A DNA stretch of 64,000 bases from Endobacter medicaginis (GCF_014192375.1 NZ_JACHXV010000001.1:398440-462439); one strand, 5' to 3'; shown: positions 26,173-36,442, counted from the first letter of the stretch. The notes: generated from the letters alone by a model not told the origin. Numbers and translations: made by a program.

Positions 26173-27531
26173 TTAATGCCCGGCCGGTGCGACGCTGCCT
26201 GCTTCGCCGGTCGAGCCGTCTGCCGGAGCTGCGTCGCTGAGGGTGTGCAGAAAGGCGATGATGTCGTCCTCGTCCTGCGTGCTCATCGCCGGCGCCTGGC
26301 CGGGATGGCGGTCGAAGGGCGGGTCCTGACGGTCGAGATTGGCGCGGTCGCGCGCCGGCAGGTCGCTCAGCACCGCGAGGGTCTCGCCCCTGCGGTGAGG
26401 CACGGCCCTGTCGGGTGCGACATCGCGGAAATTGTAGAAGTCCATCACCTCGCGCAGCGTATGGAACACGCCGTTGTGGAAGAACACCGAGCGACGCGCG
26501 CTGTTGCGCAGCGTGGGGGTGAGGAACATGCCGCAATACTGCGTCTGCGCGCGCAGATCGGTACGGATCGGGCCGCAGATGCCGAGATCGACGTAGTGCG
26601 GGTCGCGGTTGGCGAGGATCGCCGGGTTGCGCGGTGCCCCGAGTGCTTCGAACTGATGGTCTGTGAACAGGGGCGGTCGGCTGTCCGTCACCTGGTCGAC
26701 ATGGCAGCCGGCGCAATTGGCGCGGGCGGGGTCGTTGAACAGCCGCCAGCCGCGGAGTTCCGCCGCAGAGAGCTTCGCATGTCCTTCGAGCCAGGCGTCG
26801 AACTTGCTGGAATAGGGGTGGAACGACGCATCCTCGAACTGGTAGCGCGCGACGGCGAACATCGCTTCCGCCAGCAGCAGGCCGGGCTGTTTCAGAACAG
26901 TCGGCCCGAAGATCTGCACGAGCTGCGCCGTGTAGGGCGCGGCGCGCAGCTTGGCTGCGACCTCCGCCTCGGACCGGTTGGCCATCTCCAGCGGATTGAG
27001 CAGCGGCACCAGGGCCTGTTTCTGCAACGTGTCGGCGCGGCCATCCCAGAACAGCCCGCCCTGCGGCACGAGATTGGCACTGGCCGCAGCGGTATCGGCG
27101 ATCTTGGTGGCGCGGGCGGCTCCCTTGGCCAGGGAGACCTTCTGGGCGAGGCTGGTGTCTTCCACCTCGCCGGCATCGGGCCCGATGCTGAAGGCGGGCT
27201 CGCGCTCGAGATACATCAATGACGGTACTGCGCGCACGCCGGGAATGTTCAGCGCCGCGCCGCCCAGTGCCACGTCGGCATCGTCGGGCGGTCCGTAGGC
27301 ATGGTCGGGGCTGTGGCAGCTCGCGCAGGACTGCCGTCCCGATGCGGACAGGCTCCGGTCATGGAAGATGGCGCGGCCGATCTGTGCGACGGCCGACAGC
27401 GGCGCGACCGGCGGCCGGTGCAGCTGGACCGGGTTCAGGTTCGAGCCGTCCGGTCCGGGTTCGGGTGCTGCTCGCGATTGCGACATCGCCGCCATGCAGA
27501 GCATGGCGGCGACAACGAGGCGGATCTGCAA
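26173..27531 (-). CDS. Di-heme cytochrome c peroxidase (MauG/CcpA family)
   Basis: Periplasmic protein of 452 residues with a signal peptide (about 1-21, cleaved after SRA). Two c-type heme sites are visible: CASCH at residues 69-73 and CAGCH at 272-276. This matches bacterial di-heme peroxidases, which reduce hydrogen peroxide with electrons from cytochromes, and the related MauG enzymes, which oxidise a protein partner. The phosphoesterase gene lies immediately upstream (16 bp gap), so the two form an operon. Peroxidase or MauG-like activity cannot be separated by eye. Confidence 0.87.
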   Translation of the reverse strand: MQIRLVVAAMLCMAAMSQSRAAPEPGPDGSNLNPVQLHRPPVAPLSAVAQIGRAIFHDRSLSASGRQSCASCHSPDHAYGPPDDADVALGGAALNIPGVRAVPSLMYLEREPAFSIGPDAGEVEDTSLAQKVSLAKGAARATKIADTAAASANLVPQGGLFWDGRADTLQKQALVPLLNPLEMANRSEAEVAAKLRAAPYTAQLVQIFGPTVLKQPGLLLAEAMFAVARYQFEDASFHPYSSKFDAWLEGHAKLSAAELRGWRLFNDPARANCAGCHVDQVTDSRPPLFTDHQFEALGAPRNPAILANRDPHYVDLGICGPIRTDLRAQTQYCGMFLTPTLRNSARRSVFFHNGVFHTLREVMDFYNFRDVAPDRAVPHRRGETLAVLSDLPARDRANLDRQDPPFDRHPGQAPAMSTQDEDDIIAFLHTLSDAAPADGSTGEAGSVAPAGH

Positions 27532-27547
27532 GGTGTGGTGTCCGGGC

Positions 27548-29389
27548 TCAGTGACCGTAGATCAGTTGCAGCAGCCAGCTCGGATACAGCGACGGATCGG
27601 TCGGCAGGCCCTGGCTGGCCCAGTCGGTGATCGCCAGCGTGTAGAGGAAGTCGCGCGCCGGCGGTGCCCAGGGCTGGGTCTGGATGAGCAGCGGGTTCAG
27701 CCAGGTCGAGGCCGGTTGTGAGGCGAAGTAGGGGAACCACCACTGCGAGGCGAACTCGCCGGTGGTCGGGTCGAGCGCGATCGATACCGCCGGGATGTGA
27801 TGAGTGGGATCGAAATCGAACAGGCTGGCGATCGAGCCTGTGGAGGCATCGAACGAGCCGCCGCCGATGCGCTGGCCACCGAGCCAGTTGTCCTCGATGA
27901 ATTTCACCACCGAGGCCTGCGTGATCAGCGTATGGTCGATGTAGTCGTTCTTTGCCCAGGGCGAGATCACCAGGAACGGGATGCGCGTGCCGGGGCCGCA
28001 GCGGCCGTTGACGGGCAGGCCACCGACACCGTTGGGAGCTGTTCCCGAACCGCACACACCCGATCCGTTGAGCTTGTCGGCGCTGGGATCGTAGGAGGCG
28101 TGGAACGGCTGCGAGTAGGCATGGTCATACCAGCCGTCGGAGTCGTCATAGGTGACGACGATCGCGGTGTTCGCCCAGTCCGGCTGGCTTTCGATGAAGT
28201 TGATGACGTTGACGGTGCCGACCTGCTCGTCGAGCGGGTCGGAGTAGCCCGCATGCGCGTCCTGATAGGCCGGCAGCTTGATGAACGACACGGCGGGGAA
28301 ATTGCCGGATTTCACCGCGGCGTAGAAATCGTTGAGATCGTATTCATGGTTGGCGGGCTCGGCGGTGCTGCCGTCGGCCTGCACCGACGAACCGATCGCG
28401 GCGATCGCGCTCGGGCGGGCATGCGTCGGGTTCGAGGTCGAGGCGTAGTACTGGAACCAGTTGTGATGGGCGATGTAGTCGGTCACGGTCTGGCCGACCG
28501 TGTCGGAGACCGTGCTGCGCGAGCAGCCCGTGGAGCCGTTGGGGTTTCTGGCGGTCAGGTCGAACCCGCCCATGAAGCCGCCCCAGCTGATGTTGGCGGC
28601 GTTGAGCAGGTCGCCGATGTTGCGGCCCGTCATGGTGCCGTAATTGGTGGTCGACGAGCAGACATCCCCGGTCGGGTCGACGTCGTTGATCATCGTGTAG
28701 CCGCCTTGACCGTCCTTGACGTAGTAGGACGATTTCGACGACTTGCTCAACACCAGCCCATTGGTCTGGCCCGACACCACTTCGAGCGCGCCCGGCGTCG
28801 AGGGCCCGTAAGTATCGGTATAGGCGTTGTCGCTCATCGCATAGAGCTGCGCATAGTGCCACAGCGCGGTGACGGTGTTGCCGTCGTAGTAGCCCATCAC
28901 CTGGCCGGTGGTGCCGAACGAACCGGCAGCGCCCGAAGATCCCGCGCCGGTGTATTTCGGAAACAGGTCGGCAGCACCACCGTCATAGGCCTGCTGCTCG
29001 GGCGTGTAGGAATGGTTCTGGTCGGCACTCGCCGCCTGCGTGCGGTCGAGGCGGAACGGCAGCGAGGCGCCGCTCCCGTTGGCAGAGTTCGTGTTCGGAT
29101 TGGTGGCGAGCAGTCCCGCCATCGCCAGCGTGTTCGCCCGCGGCACCAGCCAGCCGTGGAACTGCGGCTCGCCCGAGGGATTGGCGGCGTTCGGGTAGGT
29201 GGCGAAGTAGTGATCGAACGAGATGTTCTCGTTATAGATCACCACCAGATGCTTGATCGGGGTGGCGGTCTTTACGCTGTCCGGATTGGACGGCAGGCCG
29301 GCGGCGAGGCCGGGCGTGGCCGAGCTGCACAGCAGCGCTGCGGCACTCAGGCCACGCAGCAATGCGAGGCGGAATCGAACGGGTTTCAT
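27548..29389 (-). CDS. Secreted phosphoesterase (acid phosphatase AcpA / phospholipase C family)
   Basis: Exported protein of 613 residues in the PF04185-type phosphoesterase family, which includes Francisella AcpA and bacterial phospholipases C. ATG 29389 is chosen because a clean signal peptide follows (about 1-30, ending PGLAAG). The upstream in-frame extension lacks similarity. The conserved metal/catalytic segment IKHLVVIYNENISFDHYF lies at about residues 43-60, and IVVTYDDSDGWYDH, near residue 435, is a second metal-binding segment. The natural substrate, phospholipid or phosphomonoester, is not determined. It is co-transcribed with the downstream di-heme peroxidase. Confidence 0.85.
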   Translation of the reverse strand: MKPVRFRLALLRGLSAAALLCSSATPGLAAGLPSNPDSVKTATPIKHLVVIYNENISFDHYFATYPNAANPSGEPQFHGWLVPRANTLAMAGLLATNPNTNSANGSGASLPFRLDRTQAASADQNHSYTPEQQAYDGGAADLFPKYTGAGSSGAAGSFGTTGQVMGYYDGNTVTALWHYAQLYAMSDNAYTDTYGPSTPGALEVVSGQTNGLVLSKSSKSSYYVKDGQGGYTMINDVDPTGDVCSSTTNYGTMTGRNIGDLLNAANISWGGFMGGFDLTARNPNGSTGCSRSTVSDTVGQTVTDYIAHHNWFQYYASTSNPTHARPSAIAAIGSSVQADGSTAEPANHEYDLNDFYAAVKSGNFPAVSFIKLPAYQDAHAGYSDPLDEQVGTVNVINFIESQPDWANTAIVVTYDDSDGWYDHAYSQPFHASYDPSADKLNGSGVCGSGTAPNGVGGLPVNGRCGPGTRIPFLVISPWAKNDYIDHTLITQASVVKFIEDNWLGGQRIGGGSFDASTGSIASLFDFDPTHHIPAVSIALDPTTGEFASQWWFPYFASQPASTWLNPLLIQTQPWAPPARDFLYTLAITDWASQGLPTDPSLYPSWLLQLIYGH

Positions 29390-29506
29390 TGCGACACCTG
29401 ATGTTTCATCAACACCACGAAGCGTTGGCAGCACGAGCACGCCCCATGGCCATGTTGGCCGGCGCCCGCTTCGTCCGGCCGCTGGCCGTTCGTTCGGACG
29501 GCGCGA

Positions 29507-29534
29507 CATTTATCAGCCGCCCGAGGAGGGTCAA
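29507..29534 (-). promoter_or_regulatory. Possible promoter of the phosphoesterase-peroxidase operon
   Basis: On the minus strand TTGACC (29534-29529) and TAAATG (29512-29507) are separated by 16 bp, about 118 bp upstream of ATG 29389. A GTAACGG/CCGTTAC inverted pair lies further upstream (about 29555-29590) and could be an operator. No clear Pho box was found. Confidence 0.3.
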
Positions 29535-29617
29535 TCAGCGATCCGTAACGGACACGCAAGCTTCATACGCCTGTCGGAAACCGTTACAATTCGGCCGGTT
29601 TGATGACCGCAGATCCC

Positions 29618-30541
29618 TCACACCGGCTGCGGCAGCGCCTCGCCATGTCCGGGGCGGCTGAGATGCCAGCGTTCGGCGAAGCTCATCGCGGTGGCCGCCG
29701 TCTCCTCGATCGAGCGGCGTGACACGTCGATGACCGGCCAGTCGTGCTGCGCACAGAGCCGGCGCGCCCAGACGATCTCGCCGCGCACCGAGTCCGGATC
29801 GATATAGGGGTCGTTGGCATCGAGGAGATTGCGATTCTGTCCGAGATCGACGGCAAGCCGGTGCCGGCGCACCTCGACCAGCAGCATCGGCTCCAGCGTC
29901 AGCCCGATCACCGGCCGATCCAGCGTGTGCAGCTCGGCCGGGATCTCGCGCCCAGGCACCAGAGGCACGTTCGCCGCCTTGATGCCGCGATTGGCGAGGT
30001 AGAACGAGGTCGGCGTCTTCGAGGCGCGCGACACGCCGACCAGCACGATGTCGGCCTCCGCCAGCCCGCTGACCGCCTGGCCGTCATCATGGGCGAGCAC
30101 GTAATGCATCGCATCGATGCGGCGGAAATAATCCTCGTCCATGACATACTGCATGCCCGGCCGGCCTTCCGCCGGCTCGCCGAGACGCTCGCGCAGCAGG
30201 TTCAGCACCGGATCGAGCACGTTGACCACCGTCACCCCGAGCGGCAGCGCTGCGGAATCGAGCATCGCGCGCAGCCGTACGTCCATGATCGACGACAGCA
30301 CCGGCCCTGGTGTCTCGGTGATTCCGGCGACCACGCGCTGCACCTGCTGGCGGGTGCGGATCAGGTTCCAGCGATGGTAGTTGACATGGCTGTGGCGAAA
30401 CTGCGCGACAGAGGCGCGGGCGATGGCATTGAGCGTGTCGCCGGTTGCATCCGACACCAGATGCAGGTCGATCTGCCGCTCGCTGCCCGAATGCAGCGGG
30501 CCGGCGAACTGGCGGAACAGGTCGCGTTCGTTGTCCGTCAT
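29618..30541 (-). CDS. PPDK regulatory protein (bifunctional kinase/pyrophosphorylase, DUF299)
   Basis: Protein of 307 residues of the DUF299 family. These enzymes phosphorylate and dephosphorylate a threonine beside the catalytic histidine of pyruvate, phosphate dikinase or PEP synthase, switching it off and on. The family P-loop is [11 protein letters not shown] (residues 169-179), and the N-terminus has [20 protein letters not shown] 30541 overlaps the ppdK stop (ATGA), so this start is preferred to a longer frame reaching into ppdK. Direct coupling to ppdK makes PPDK, not PEP synthase, the likely target. Confidence 0.92.
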   Translation of the reverse strand: MTDNERDLFRQFAGPLHSGSERQIDLHLVSDATGDTLNAIARASVAQFRHSHVNYHRWNLIRTRQQVQRVVAGITETPGPVLSSIMDVRLRAMLDSAALPLGVTVVNVLDPVLNLLRERLGEPAEGRPGMQYVMDEDYFRRIDAMHYVLAHDDGQAVSGLAEADIVLVGVSRASKTPTSFYLANRGIKAANVPLVPGREIPAELHTLDRPVIGLTLEPMLLVEVRRHRLAVDLGQNRNLLDANDPYIDPDSVRGEIVWARRLCAQHDWPVIDVSRRSIEETAATAMSFAERWHLSRPGHGEALPQPV

Positions 30542-33219
30542 GCCTTGTGCGCCGCTTGCGATCGTCGCATCCGCAATGCTGCCTGTGCGGCGGCGAGCCG
30601 TGCGATCGGTACGCGGAACGGCGAGCACGAAACGTAGTCGAGGCCGAGCATCTCGCAGAACTCGATCGAGGACGGATCGCCGCCATGCTCGCCGCAGATG
30701 CCGAGCTTGATGTCCGGCCGCGTGCTGCGTCCCTTGTCGGCGGCAATGCGCACCAGCGCCCCGACGCCATCGCGGTCCAGGGTCACGAACGGATCCTTCG
30801 GCAGCACGCCGGTCTCGATGTACTGCTGCAGGAAGGTGCCGGCATCGTCGCGCGAGATGCCGAATGTGGTCTGGGTGAGATCGTTGGTGCCGAAGGAGAA
30901 GAAATCCGCCTCCGCGGCGATGGCGTCTGCGACCATCGCCGCACGCGGCAGCTCGATCATCGTGCCGACGCTGTATTCCACCGCGGCACTGCCGTCCTTC
31001 GGCGCTGTCTCGGCGGCAACCTTCTCGATCTCGGCGCGGGTGATCTCGAGCTCCCGCGCCGAGCCGACCAGCGGGATCATGATTTCGGGCCGCACCGGCC
31101 GCCCCGTCTCCGCCGCGACCTCGGCCGCGGCCTCGAACACCGCGCGCGCCTGCATGCGGTAGATCTCGGGGAAGGTGATCCCCAGCCGGCAGCCGCGATG
31201 ACCCAGCATCGGATTGCTCTCGGCCAGCGCCTCGTAACGCTCCTTGATCGAGGCGAGCGTCTGGCCAAGTCCCTCGGCCACTTCGGCCATCTCCTCGTCC
31301 GTATGCGGCAGGAACTCGTGCAGTGGCGGGTCGAGCAGGCGGATCGTCACCGGCCGGTCGCCCATGATGCGGAACAGCGCGGCGAAATCCGCGCGCTGGA
31401 ACGGCAGCAGCGTCTCGATGGCCCTCGCCCGCGAGGTCGCATCACCTGCCATGATCATCCGCCGCACCGCGCCGATGCGCTCGGGGGCGAAGAACATATG
31501 CTCGGTGCGGCACAGCCCGATCCCCTCGGCGCCGAACCGCGCCGCCGTGGCGGCATCGGTCGGCGTCTCGGCATTGGCCCGCACCTTCAGCCGCCGCACC
31601 TTGTCCGCCCAGCCCATCAATGTGGCGAAATCCCCCGACAGGTTCGGCTCGATCGTCGGCACCGCGCCTGCGAACACCTCGCCGGTCGAACCGTCCAGCG
31701 TGATCCAGTCGCCGGCTTTCAGCGTCACCCCGCCGGCCGTCAGCGTCTGCGCGGCGTAGTCGATGCGGATGCCGCCTGCGCCGGCGACGCACACCCGCCC
31801 CATGCCGCGCGCCACCACCGCCGCGTGGCTGGTCATGCCGCCGCGCGTGGTCAGCACGCCGCGCGCCGCGTGCATGCCGTGGACATCTTCCGGGCTGGTC
31901 TCGATGCGCACCAGGATGGTGGCCTCGTCCTTCGCCGCGCGCGCCTCGACCTCGTCGGCGGAGAAATAGATCGCGCCGCCCGCCGCCCCCGGCGAGGCCG
32001 GCAGGCCACGCGCGATTGCATGGCGCTCGGCCTTCGGATCGAGGGCGGGATGCAGCAGCTGGTCGAGCGAGGTCGGCTGGATCCGGGTCAGCGCCTCCTC
32101 CTCGGTGATCATCCCGGCCTGCGCCATCTCGATCGCGATGCGCAGCGCGGCCGCCGTGGTGCGCTTGCCGGTGCGGGTCTGCAGCACATACAACCGGTTC
32201 TGCTGCACGGTGAACTCGATGTCCTGCATGTCGCGGTAATGCCGCTCCAGCCGCTCGCGCACCGCCAGCAGCTCGCCGTACGCTCCTGGCAGCCGGCGCT
32301 CCATCGACAGCTCGCCCGGCTTCGCGCGGCCCTCGGCCATCGGCTGCGGCGTGCGGATGCCGGCGACCACGTCCTCGCCCTGGGCGTTGATCAGATATTC
32401 GCCGTAGAAGATGTTCTCGCCGGTCGACGGATCGCGGGTGAAGCATACCCCCGTCGCGCAATCCTCGCCCATGTTGCCGAACACCATCGCCTGCACGTTG
32501 ACCGCGGTGCCCCAGTCGGCGGGGATGTCGTGCAGGCGGCGATAGGTGTTGGCGCGGGGATTCATCCAGCTGCCGAACACCGCCCCGATCGCTGCCCAGA
32601 GCTGGTCGTGCGGGTCCTGCGGAAACGCCGCCCCGGTCTCGCGCTCGACCAGCTCCTTGTAGGCAGCGACGACCTCCTGCCAGTGCGCGGCGGACAGCTC
32701 GGTGTCGTCGCTCACGCCATGCTCGGTCTTGGCGTCGTCGATGATCTCCTCGAAATTGTGGTGCGACACGCCGAGCACCACGGAGGCGAACATCTGCACG
32801 AAGCGGCGATAGGAATCCCAGGCGAAGCGGGGGTCCTGCGAGCCGTGCGCCAGCCCCTCGACGGTGGTGTCGTTCAGCCCGAGATTGAGCACCGTGTCCA
32901 TCATCCCCGGCATCGACACCCGCGCGCCCGAGCGCACCGAGACCAGCAGCGGGCGCTCCGGATCGCCGAACCCCAGCCCGGTCGCCCGCTCCACCGCCGC
33001 CAGCGCATCGGCGACCTGCTGATGCAGCCCGTCGGGATACTGGCGCTCGTTGCGATAGAACGCCGTGCAGACCTCGGTGGTCAGCGTGAAGCCCGGCGGC
33101 ACCGGCAGGCCGATCTGTGCCATCTCGCCGAGATTGGCGCCCTTGCCGCCCAGCAGGTCGCGCATGTCCGACCGGCCTTCATTGCCCTCGGCGCCGAACC
33201 GGTACACCCACTTGGTCAT
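30538..33219 (-). CDS. ppdK: Pyruvate, phosphate dikinase
   Basis: Enzyme of 893 residues that interconverts pyruvate, ATP and phosphate with PEP, AMP and pyrophosphate. The N-terminal ATP-binding domain (about 1-340) contains [14 protein letters not shown]. The swivelling domain has the phosphohistidine loop [13 protein letters not shown], with catalytic H465 and regulatory T463. The C-terminal PEP-binding barrel (about 520-880) has [18 protein letters not shown] 33219, with GGAG seven bases upstream, is chosen over a TTG directly before it. The downstream regulator overlaps by 4 bp. Together they suggest control of the pyruvate/PEP node. Confidence 0.97.
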   Translation of the reverse strand: MTKWVYRFGAEGNEGRSDMRDLLGGKGANLGEMAQIGLPVPPGFTLTTEVCTAFYRNERQYPDGLHQQVADALAAVERATGLGFGDPERPLLVSVRSGARVSMPGMMDTVLNLGLNDTTVEGLAHGSQDPRFAWDSYRRFVQMFASVVLGVSHHNFEEIIDDAKTEHGVSDDTELSAAHWQEVVAAYKELVERETGAAFPQDPHDQLWAAIGAVFGSWMNPRANTYRRLHDIPADWGTAVNVQAMVFGNMGEDCATGVCFTRDPSTGENIFYGEYLINAQGEDVVAGIRTPQPMAEGRAKPGELSMERRLPGAYGELLAVRERLERHYRDMQDIEFTVQQNRLYVLQTRTGKRTTAAALRIAIEMAQAGMITEEEALTRIQPTSLDQLLHPALDPKAERHAIARGLPASPGAAGGAIYFSADEVEARAAKDEATILVRIETSPEDVHGMHAARGVLTTRGGMTSHAAVVARGMGRVCVAGAGGIRIDYAAQTLTAGGVTLKAGDWITLDGSTGEVFAGAVPTIEPNLSGDFATLMGWADKVRRLKVRANAETPTDAATAARFGAEGIGLCRTEHMFFAPERIGAVRRMIMAGDATSRARAIETLLPFQRADFAALFRIMGDRPVTIRLLDPPLHEFLPHTDEEMAEVAEGLGQTLASIKERYEALAESNPMLGHRGCRLGITFPEIYRMQARAVFEAAAEVAAETGRPVRPEIMIPLVGSARELEITRAEIEKVAAETAPKDGSAAVEYSVGTMIELPRAAMVADAIAAEADFFSFGTNDLTQTTFGISRDDAGTFLQQYIETGVLPKDPFVTLDRDGVGALVRIAADKGRSTRPDIKLGICGEHGGDPSSIEFCEMLGLDYVSCSPFRVPIARLAAAQAALRMRRSQAAHKA

Positions 33220-33375
33220 CAACTGCTCCCGCCATGGCCGTCCGTGCCGCGCGGCCTGTGTTTTGTGAGCAGCATAGCCGCGTGCGGGGCGACCCGGAAG
33301 AACGCGGCTCAGGCCTGTTCGACGTTCGCCTGCAAAGTGTCCGTTCGTCCCTGCTCGCCGTTCATGCGGGCGGCG

Positions 33376-34857
33376 CTACAACCCCAACTCCCCCTGCGCC
33401 GTCTTGCCCAGTACCTGCACGTCGCGTGCGCCATCGGCGAACACCAGTTCTAGGCGCTCGCCCACGCGCAGGCCCGCCGCCGAGCCCACCGCATGCCCCG
33501 CCGCATCGCGTACCAACGCATAGCCGCGGCCCAGTACTGCCTCGTAGCTCGCAGATTCCAGCCGCGCGCCCAGCCCATCGAGCACTGCCCGCCGCTCGCG
33601 CAGCAGCGCCTCCAGCGGCGCACGCGGCAACACGCGCAGTCCAAGCCGCAGCCGTGCCTCCCGGAGCGGGGCGCGCCCTGCCGAGGTCAGCCCGCCGGAC
33701 GCCACGGCCAGCGCGCCGCGCCGCTGCGCGATCGCCAGATGCGGTGAGGCTACGCGCCGCTCCACGGCCAGCAGCCGCGCCCGCGCCCGGGCCAGCAGCG
33801 GCGGCAGCGCGCCTGCGAGCCGGTGTCGTCGCTCCATCAGTTGCCCGCGCCGCTCAGCCACCAGCGCCGGCAGCGACAGCGACAGCCGATGTCCGCGATC
33901 GTCCAGCACCTGCCGCGCTATCCCCACCATTCCCGGCAGGTCGGGCAAGCCCCCTGCCGCCCGCGACAGCCGCAGTCGCGCGACCTGCGCCACCCTTTGC
34001 AACCCGTGTCCGAGCCGCGCCGCCCGATGCGCCAGATCGCTCACCAGCGCGAGACGCATCGGCACCGCCAGCTCGGCTGCGGCCGTCGGCGTCGGCGCGC
34101 GCCGGTCCGAGACATGGTCGATCAGCGTGGTGTCGGTCTCATGTCCCACAGCCGAGATCACCGGAATCGAACAGGCCGCCACCGCCCGGATCACCGCCTC
34201 GTCGTTGAACGCCATCAGGTCTTCCAGGGAGCCGCCGCCGCGCGCCACGATCAGCACGTCGGGCTTGCGCTCGAGCCGGTCCATCCCCGCGATCGCGGCC
34301 GCGATCCGCGCCGCCGCACCCTCGCCCTGCACAGGCACCGGCCACAGCAGGATGTTGCGCGCGAACCGTCGCGCGATCGTGGTGCGGATATCGTGCAGCA
34401 CCGCCCCCTGCGGCGAGGTGATCACCCCCACCCATTCCGGCAGCATCGGCAACCCCCGCTTGCGCGCCTCCTCGAACAGCCCCTCCTCGGCCAGCCGGGC
34501 CCGCAGCGCCTCGATCCGCGCCAGCATCGCCCCTGCACCCGCATATTCGAGCCGGTCGATCACCAGCTGATACGACGACCGCTCGCCATAGGCAGTGATC
34601 TTGCCGGTCGCGATCACCTCGACCCCGTTCTCCGGCGCCAGCCCCAGCCGCGAGACCGATCCGCGCCACACCACGGCCGCGATCTTGCCGCCCTCGTCCT
34701 TGAGTGACAGATACACATGCCCCGACGGATAGCGCTTGAGCTCCGTGACCTCGCCGCGCACCCGCACGCGGCCGAACCGCCCCTCCAGCGTCGCCTTCAC
34801 CGCCCCGGAAATCTCGGAGACCGTGAACTCTGGCACATTGCCCTGCATCTCACTCAT
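33376..34857 (-). CDS. xseA: Exodeoxyribonuclease VII large subunit
   Basis: Protein of 493 residues. With XseB it forms a single-strand-specific exonuclease. The N-terminal OB fold (about 10-100, VRVRGEVTELKRYPSGHVY) is followed by the catalytic domain containing GVITSPQGAVLHDI (near 130), IVARGGGSLEDLMAFND (near 190) and SAVGHETDTTLIDHV (near 220). The rest is an Arg/Leu/Ala-rich helical region. ATG 34857 gives the usual short N-terminus. A GTG at 34863 and an ATG at 34848 are alternatives. The ribosome site is weak. xseB is not adjacent. ppdK lies 156 bp downstream on the same strand. Confidence 0.94.
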   Translation of the reverse strand: MSEMQGNVPEFTVSEISGAVKATLEGRFGRVRVRGEVTELKRYPSGHVYLSLKDEGGKIAAVVWRGSVSRLGLAPENGVEVIATGKITAYGERSSYQLVIDRLEYAGAGAMLARIEALRARLAEEGLFEEARKRGLPMLPEWVGVITSPQGAVLHDIRTTIARRFARNILLWPVPVQGEGAAARIAAAIAGMDRLERKPDVLIVARGGGSLEDLMAFNDEAVIRAVAACSIPVISAVGHETDTTLIDHVSDRRAPTPTAAAELAVPMRLALVSDLAHRAARLGHGLQRVAQVARLRLSRAAGGLPDLPGMVGIARQVLDDRGHRLSLSLPALVAERRGQLMERRHRLAGALPPLLARARARLLAVERRVASPHLAIAQRRGALAVASGGLTSAGRAPLREARLRLGLRVLPRAPLEALLRERRAVLDGLGARLESASYEAVLGRGYALVRDAAGHAVGSAAGLRVGERLELVFADGARDVQVLGKTAQGELGL

Positions 34858-34893
34858 CCGCACAGCATACGCCCATCCCGTGGCGCCCGTCTG

Positions 34894-35098
34894 CCGGGGG
34901 ACGCTGTCCCCCGCACCCCCTGGCAGGAGGCTCGGCCTCCTGCACCTCGGTTTTCGAGGGGGTGATGAGGGAGGGGCGGTGATGGCGCGTCCGCGCCGGC
35001 GACTCCCGTCCGCGCCCCTCCCTCATCACCCCCTCAACAATCGGTTTGCAAAAGGCTAAGCCCTTTGCCGGGGGTGCAGGGGGCGGCGCCCCCTGCCA
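34894..35098. repeat. Composite array of GC-rich hairpins between xseA and purD
   Basis: The gap between these divergent genes is almost entirely inverted repeats. They are CGGGGGAC/GTCCCCCG (34895-34902 with 34906-34913), CAGGAGGC/GCCTCCTG (34924-34931 with 34935-34942), a perfect 23-bp pair (34956-34978 with 35013-35035) and GCAGGGGGC/GCCCCCTGC (35076-35084 with 35088-35096). The 34-bp loop of the large pair also contains a small hairpin. The pattern looks like several dispersed repeat units, not a terminator. Any promoters for xseA and purD must lie within it. Confidence 0.8.
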
Positions 35099-35113
35099 TC
35101 GGGGAGCCATGGG

Positions 35114-36388
35114 ATGCGTGTATTGCTGGTCGGGTCGGGCGGGCGGGAGCATGCGCTGGCGATGATGCTGGCGCGGAGCCCGTTGCTGGAGGCGTTGATC
35201 GTGGCGCCCGGCAATCCCGGGACGGCGCGCTATGGGCGCAATGTGGCGGTGGCGGTCGATGATGTGGCCGGGCTGGTGGAGCTGGCTCTGGGCGAGGGGG
35301 TGGATCTGGTGATCCCGGGCCCCGAGGCGCCGCTGGTGGCGGGGCTGGCGGATGCGTGTGCTGCGGCGGGGCTGGCCTGTGCGGGGCCGAGCCGCGCGGC
35401 GGCGGCCCTCGAGGGGAGCAAGGCGTTCACCAAGTCGGTGGCGGATGCGGCGGGGATTCCCACGGCGCGTTACGAGCATTTCACCGATGCGGAGGCGGCG
35501 AGCGAATTCGTCCGCCGGCGTGGGGCGCCGATCGTGGTCAAGGCGGACGGGTTGGCGGCGGGCAAGGGGGTGGTGGTGGCCGAGAGCGTCGAGGAGGCGC
35601 TGGCGGCGATCGACATGATGATGCGCGCGGGGGGCTTGGGCGCGTCGGGGGCGGAGGTGGTGATCGAGGAGTGCCTGACCGGCCGCGAGGTGTCGCTGTT
35701 TGCGCTGTGCGACGGGCTGGATGCGGTTCTGGTGGGCGCGGCGCAGGACCACAAGCGGATCGGCGAGGGCGATACCGGGCCGAATACGGGCGGGATGGGC
35801 GCGCTGTGCCCGCCGGCCGGGTTCGACCGCGCCGCGCAGGAGGCGGCGGTGGATGTGTTCGTCCGGCCCGCCCTGGCGGAGATGGTGCGGCGGGGGACAC
35901 CGTTCCGCGGCGTGCTGTTCGTCGGGCTGATGCTCACGGAGCAGGGACCGAAGCTGATCGAATACAATGTGCGGTTCGGCGATCCGGAGGCGCAGGTGCT
36001 GCTGCCTCGGCTGACCTCAGACCTGCTGGCGGCGTTCGCGGCGATGAGCGAGGGGCGGCTGTCGGAGGTGGAATTCAGCTTCGCCGACATCGCCTCGGTC
36101 GGCGTGGTGATCGCCGGGCGCGGCTATCCCGGCGCGCCGGCGAAAGGCGGGGTGATCGAGGGCATCGCGCGGGCGGAGGCGATCGACGGCGTGCAGGTGT
36201 TCCAGGCGGCGACGAAGCAGGTGGGTGACGTGCTGGTCGGCGATGGCGGGCGGGTGCTGACGGTGTGCGCGCAACGCCCCGATCTGCGCGCGGCGCGCGA
36301 CGCGGCCTATACGGCGGTGGCGGAGATCACCTGGGCGGACGGGGTGTTCCGACGCGACATCGCGCTCAAGGCGCTCGATGCAGCTTGA
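35114..36388 (+). CDS. purD: Phosphoribosylamine-glycine ligase (GAR synthetase)
   Basis: ATP-grasp enzyme of 424 residues that joins glycine to phosphoribosylamine, the second step of purine synthesis. Conserved parts are VLLVGSGGREHAL at the start, PGNPGTARYG, GPSRAAAALEGSKAFTK near 95, KADGLAAGKGV near 142 and DHKRIGEGDTGPNTGGMGA near 213. It is full length for the family. ATG 35114 is preceded by GGGGAG. It stands alone, downstream of the composite hairpin array. Confidence 0.97.
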   Translation: MRVLLVGSGGREHALAMMLARSPLLEALIVAPGNPGTARYGRNVAVAVDDVAGLVELALGEGVDLVIPGPEAPLVAGLADACAAAGLACAGPSRAAAALEGSKAFTKSVADAAGIPTARYEHFTDAEAASEFVRRRGAPIVVKADGLAAGKGVVVAESVEEALAAIDMMMRAGGLGASGAEVVIEECLTGREVSLFALCDGLDAVLVGAAQDHKRIGEGDTGPNTGGMGALCPPAGFDRAAQEAAVDVFVRPALAEMVRRGTPFRGVLFVGLMLTEQGPKLIEYNVRFGDPEAQVLLPRLTSDLLAAFAAMSEGRLSEVEFSFADIASVGVVIAGRGYPGAPAKGGVIEGIARAEAIDGVQVFQAATKQVGDVLVGDGGRVLTVCAQRPDLRAARDAAYTAVAEITWADGVFRRDIALKALDAA

Positions 36389-36392
36389 ACGC

Positions 36393-36430
36393 GGCGTCAT
36401 GTGTCGTATATAAACGCGACACATGACGCC
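36393..36430. promoter_or_regulatory. Perfect inverted-repeat operator of the Xre-RES pair
   Basis: GGCGTCATGTGTCG (36393-36406) and CGACACATGACGCC (36417-36430) form a perfect 14-bp inverted repeat around the AT-rich centre TATATAAACG. It ends 12 bp before the antitoxin start and spans a TATATA -10-like element. It is the expected binding site for autorepression by the Xre-type antitoxin. Confidence 0.75.
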
Positions 36431-36442
36431 TGCGGAGGCATG

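Noticed and set aside
29550..29600. Pho box upstream of the phosphoesterase operon
   Set aside because: The GTAACGG/CCGTTAC pair does not match the tandem CTGTCAT pattern of Pho boxes.
30445..33453. Long plus-strand frame opposite ppdK
   Set aside because: A codon-structure shadow of ppdK; no recognisable motif.
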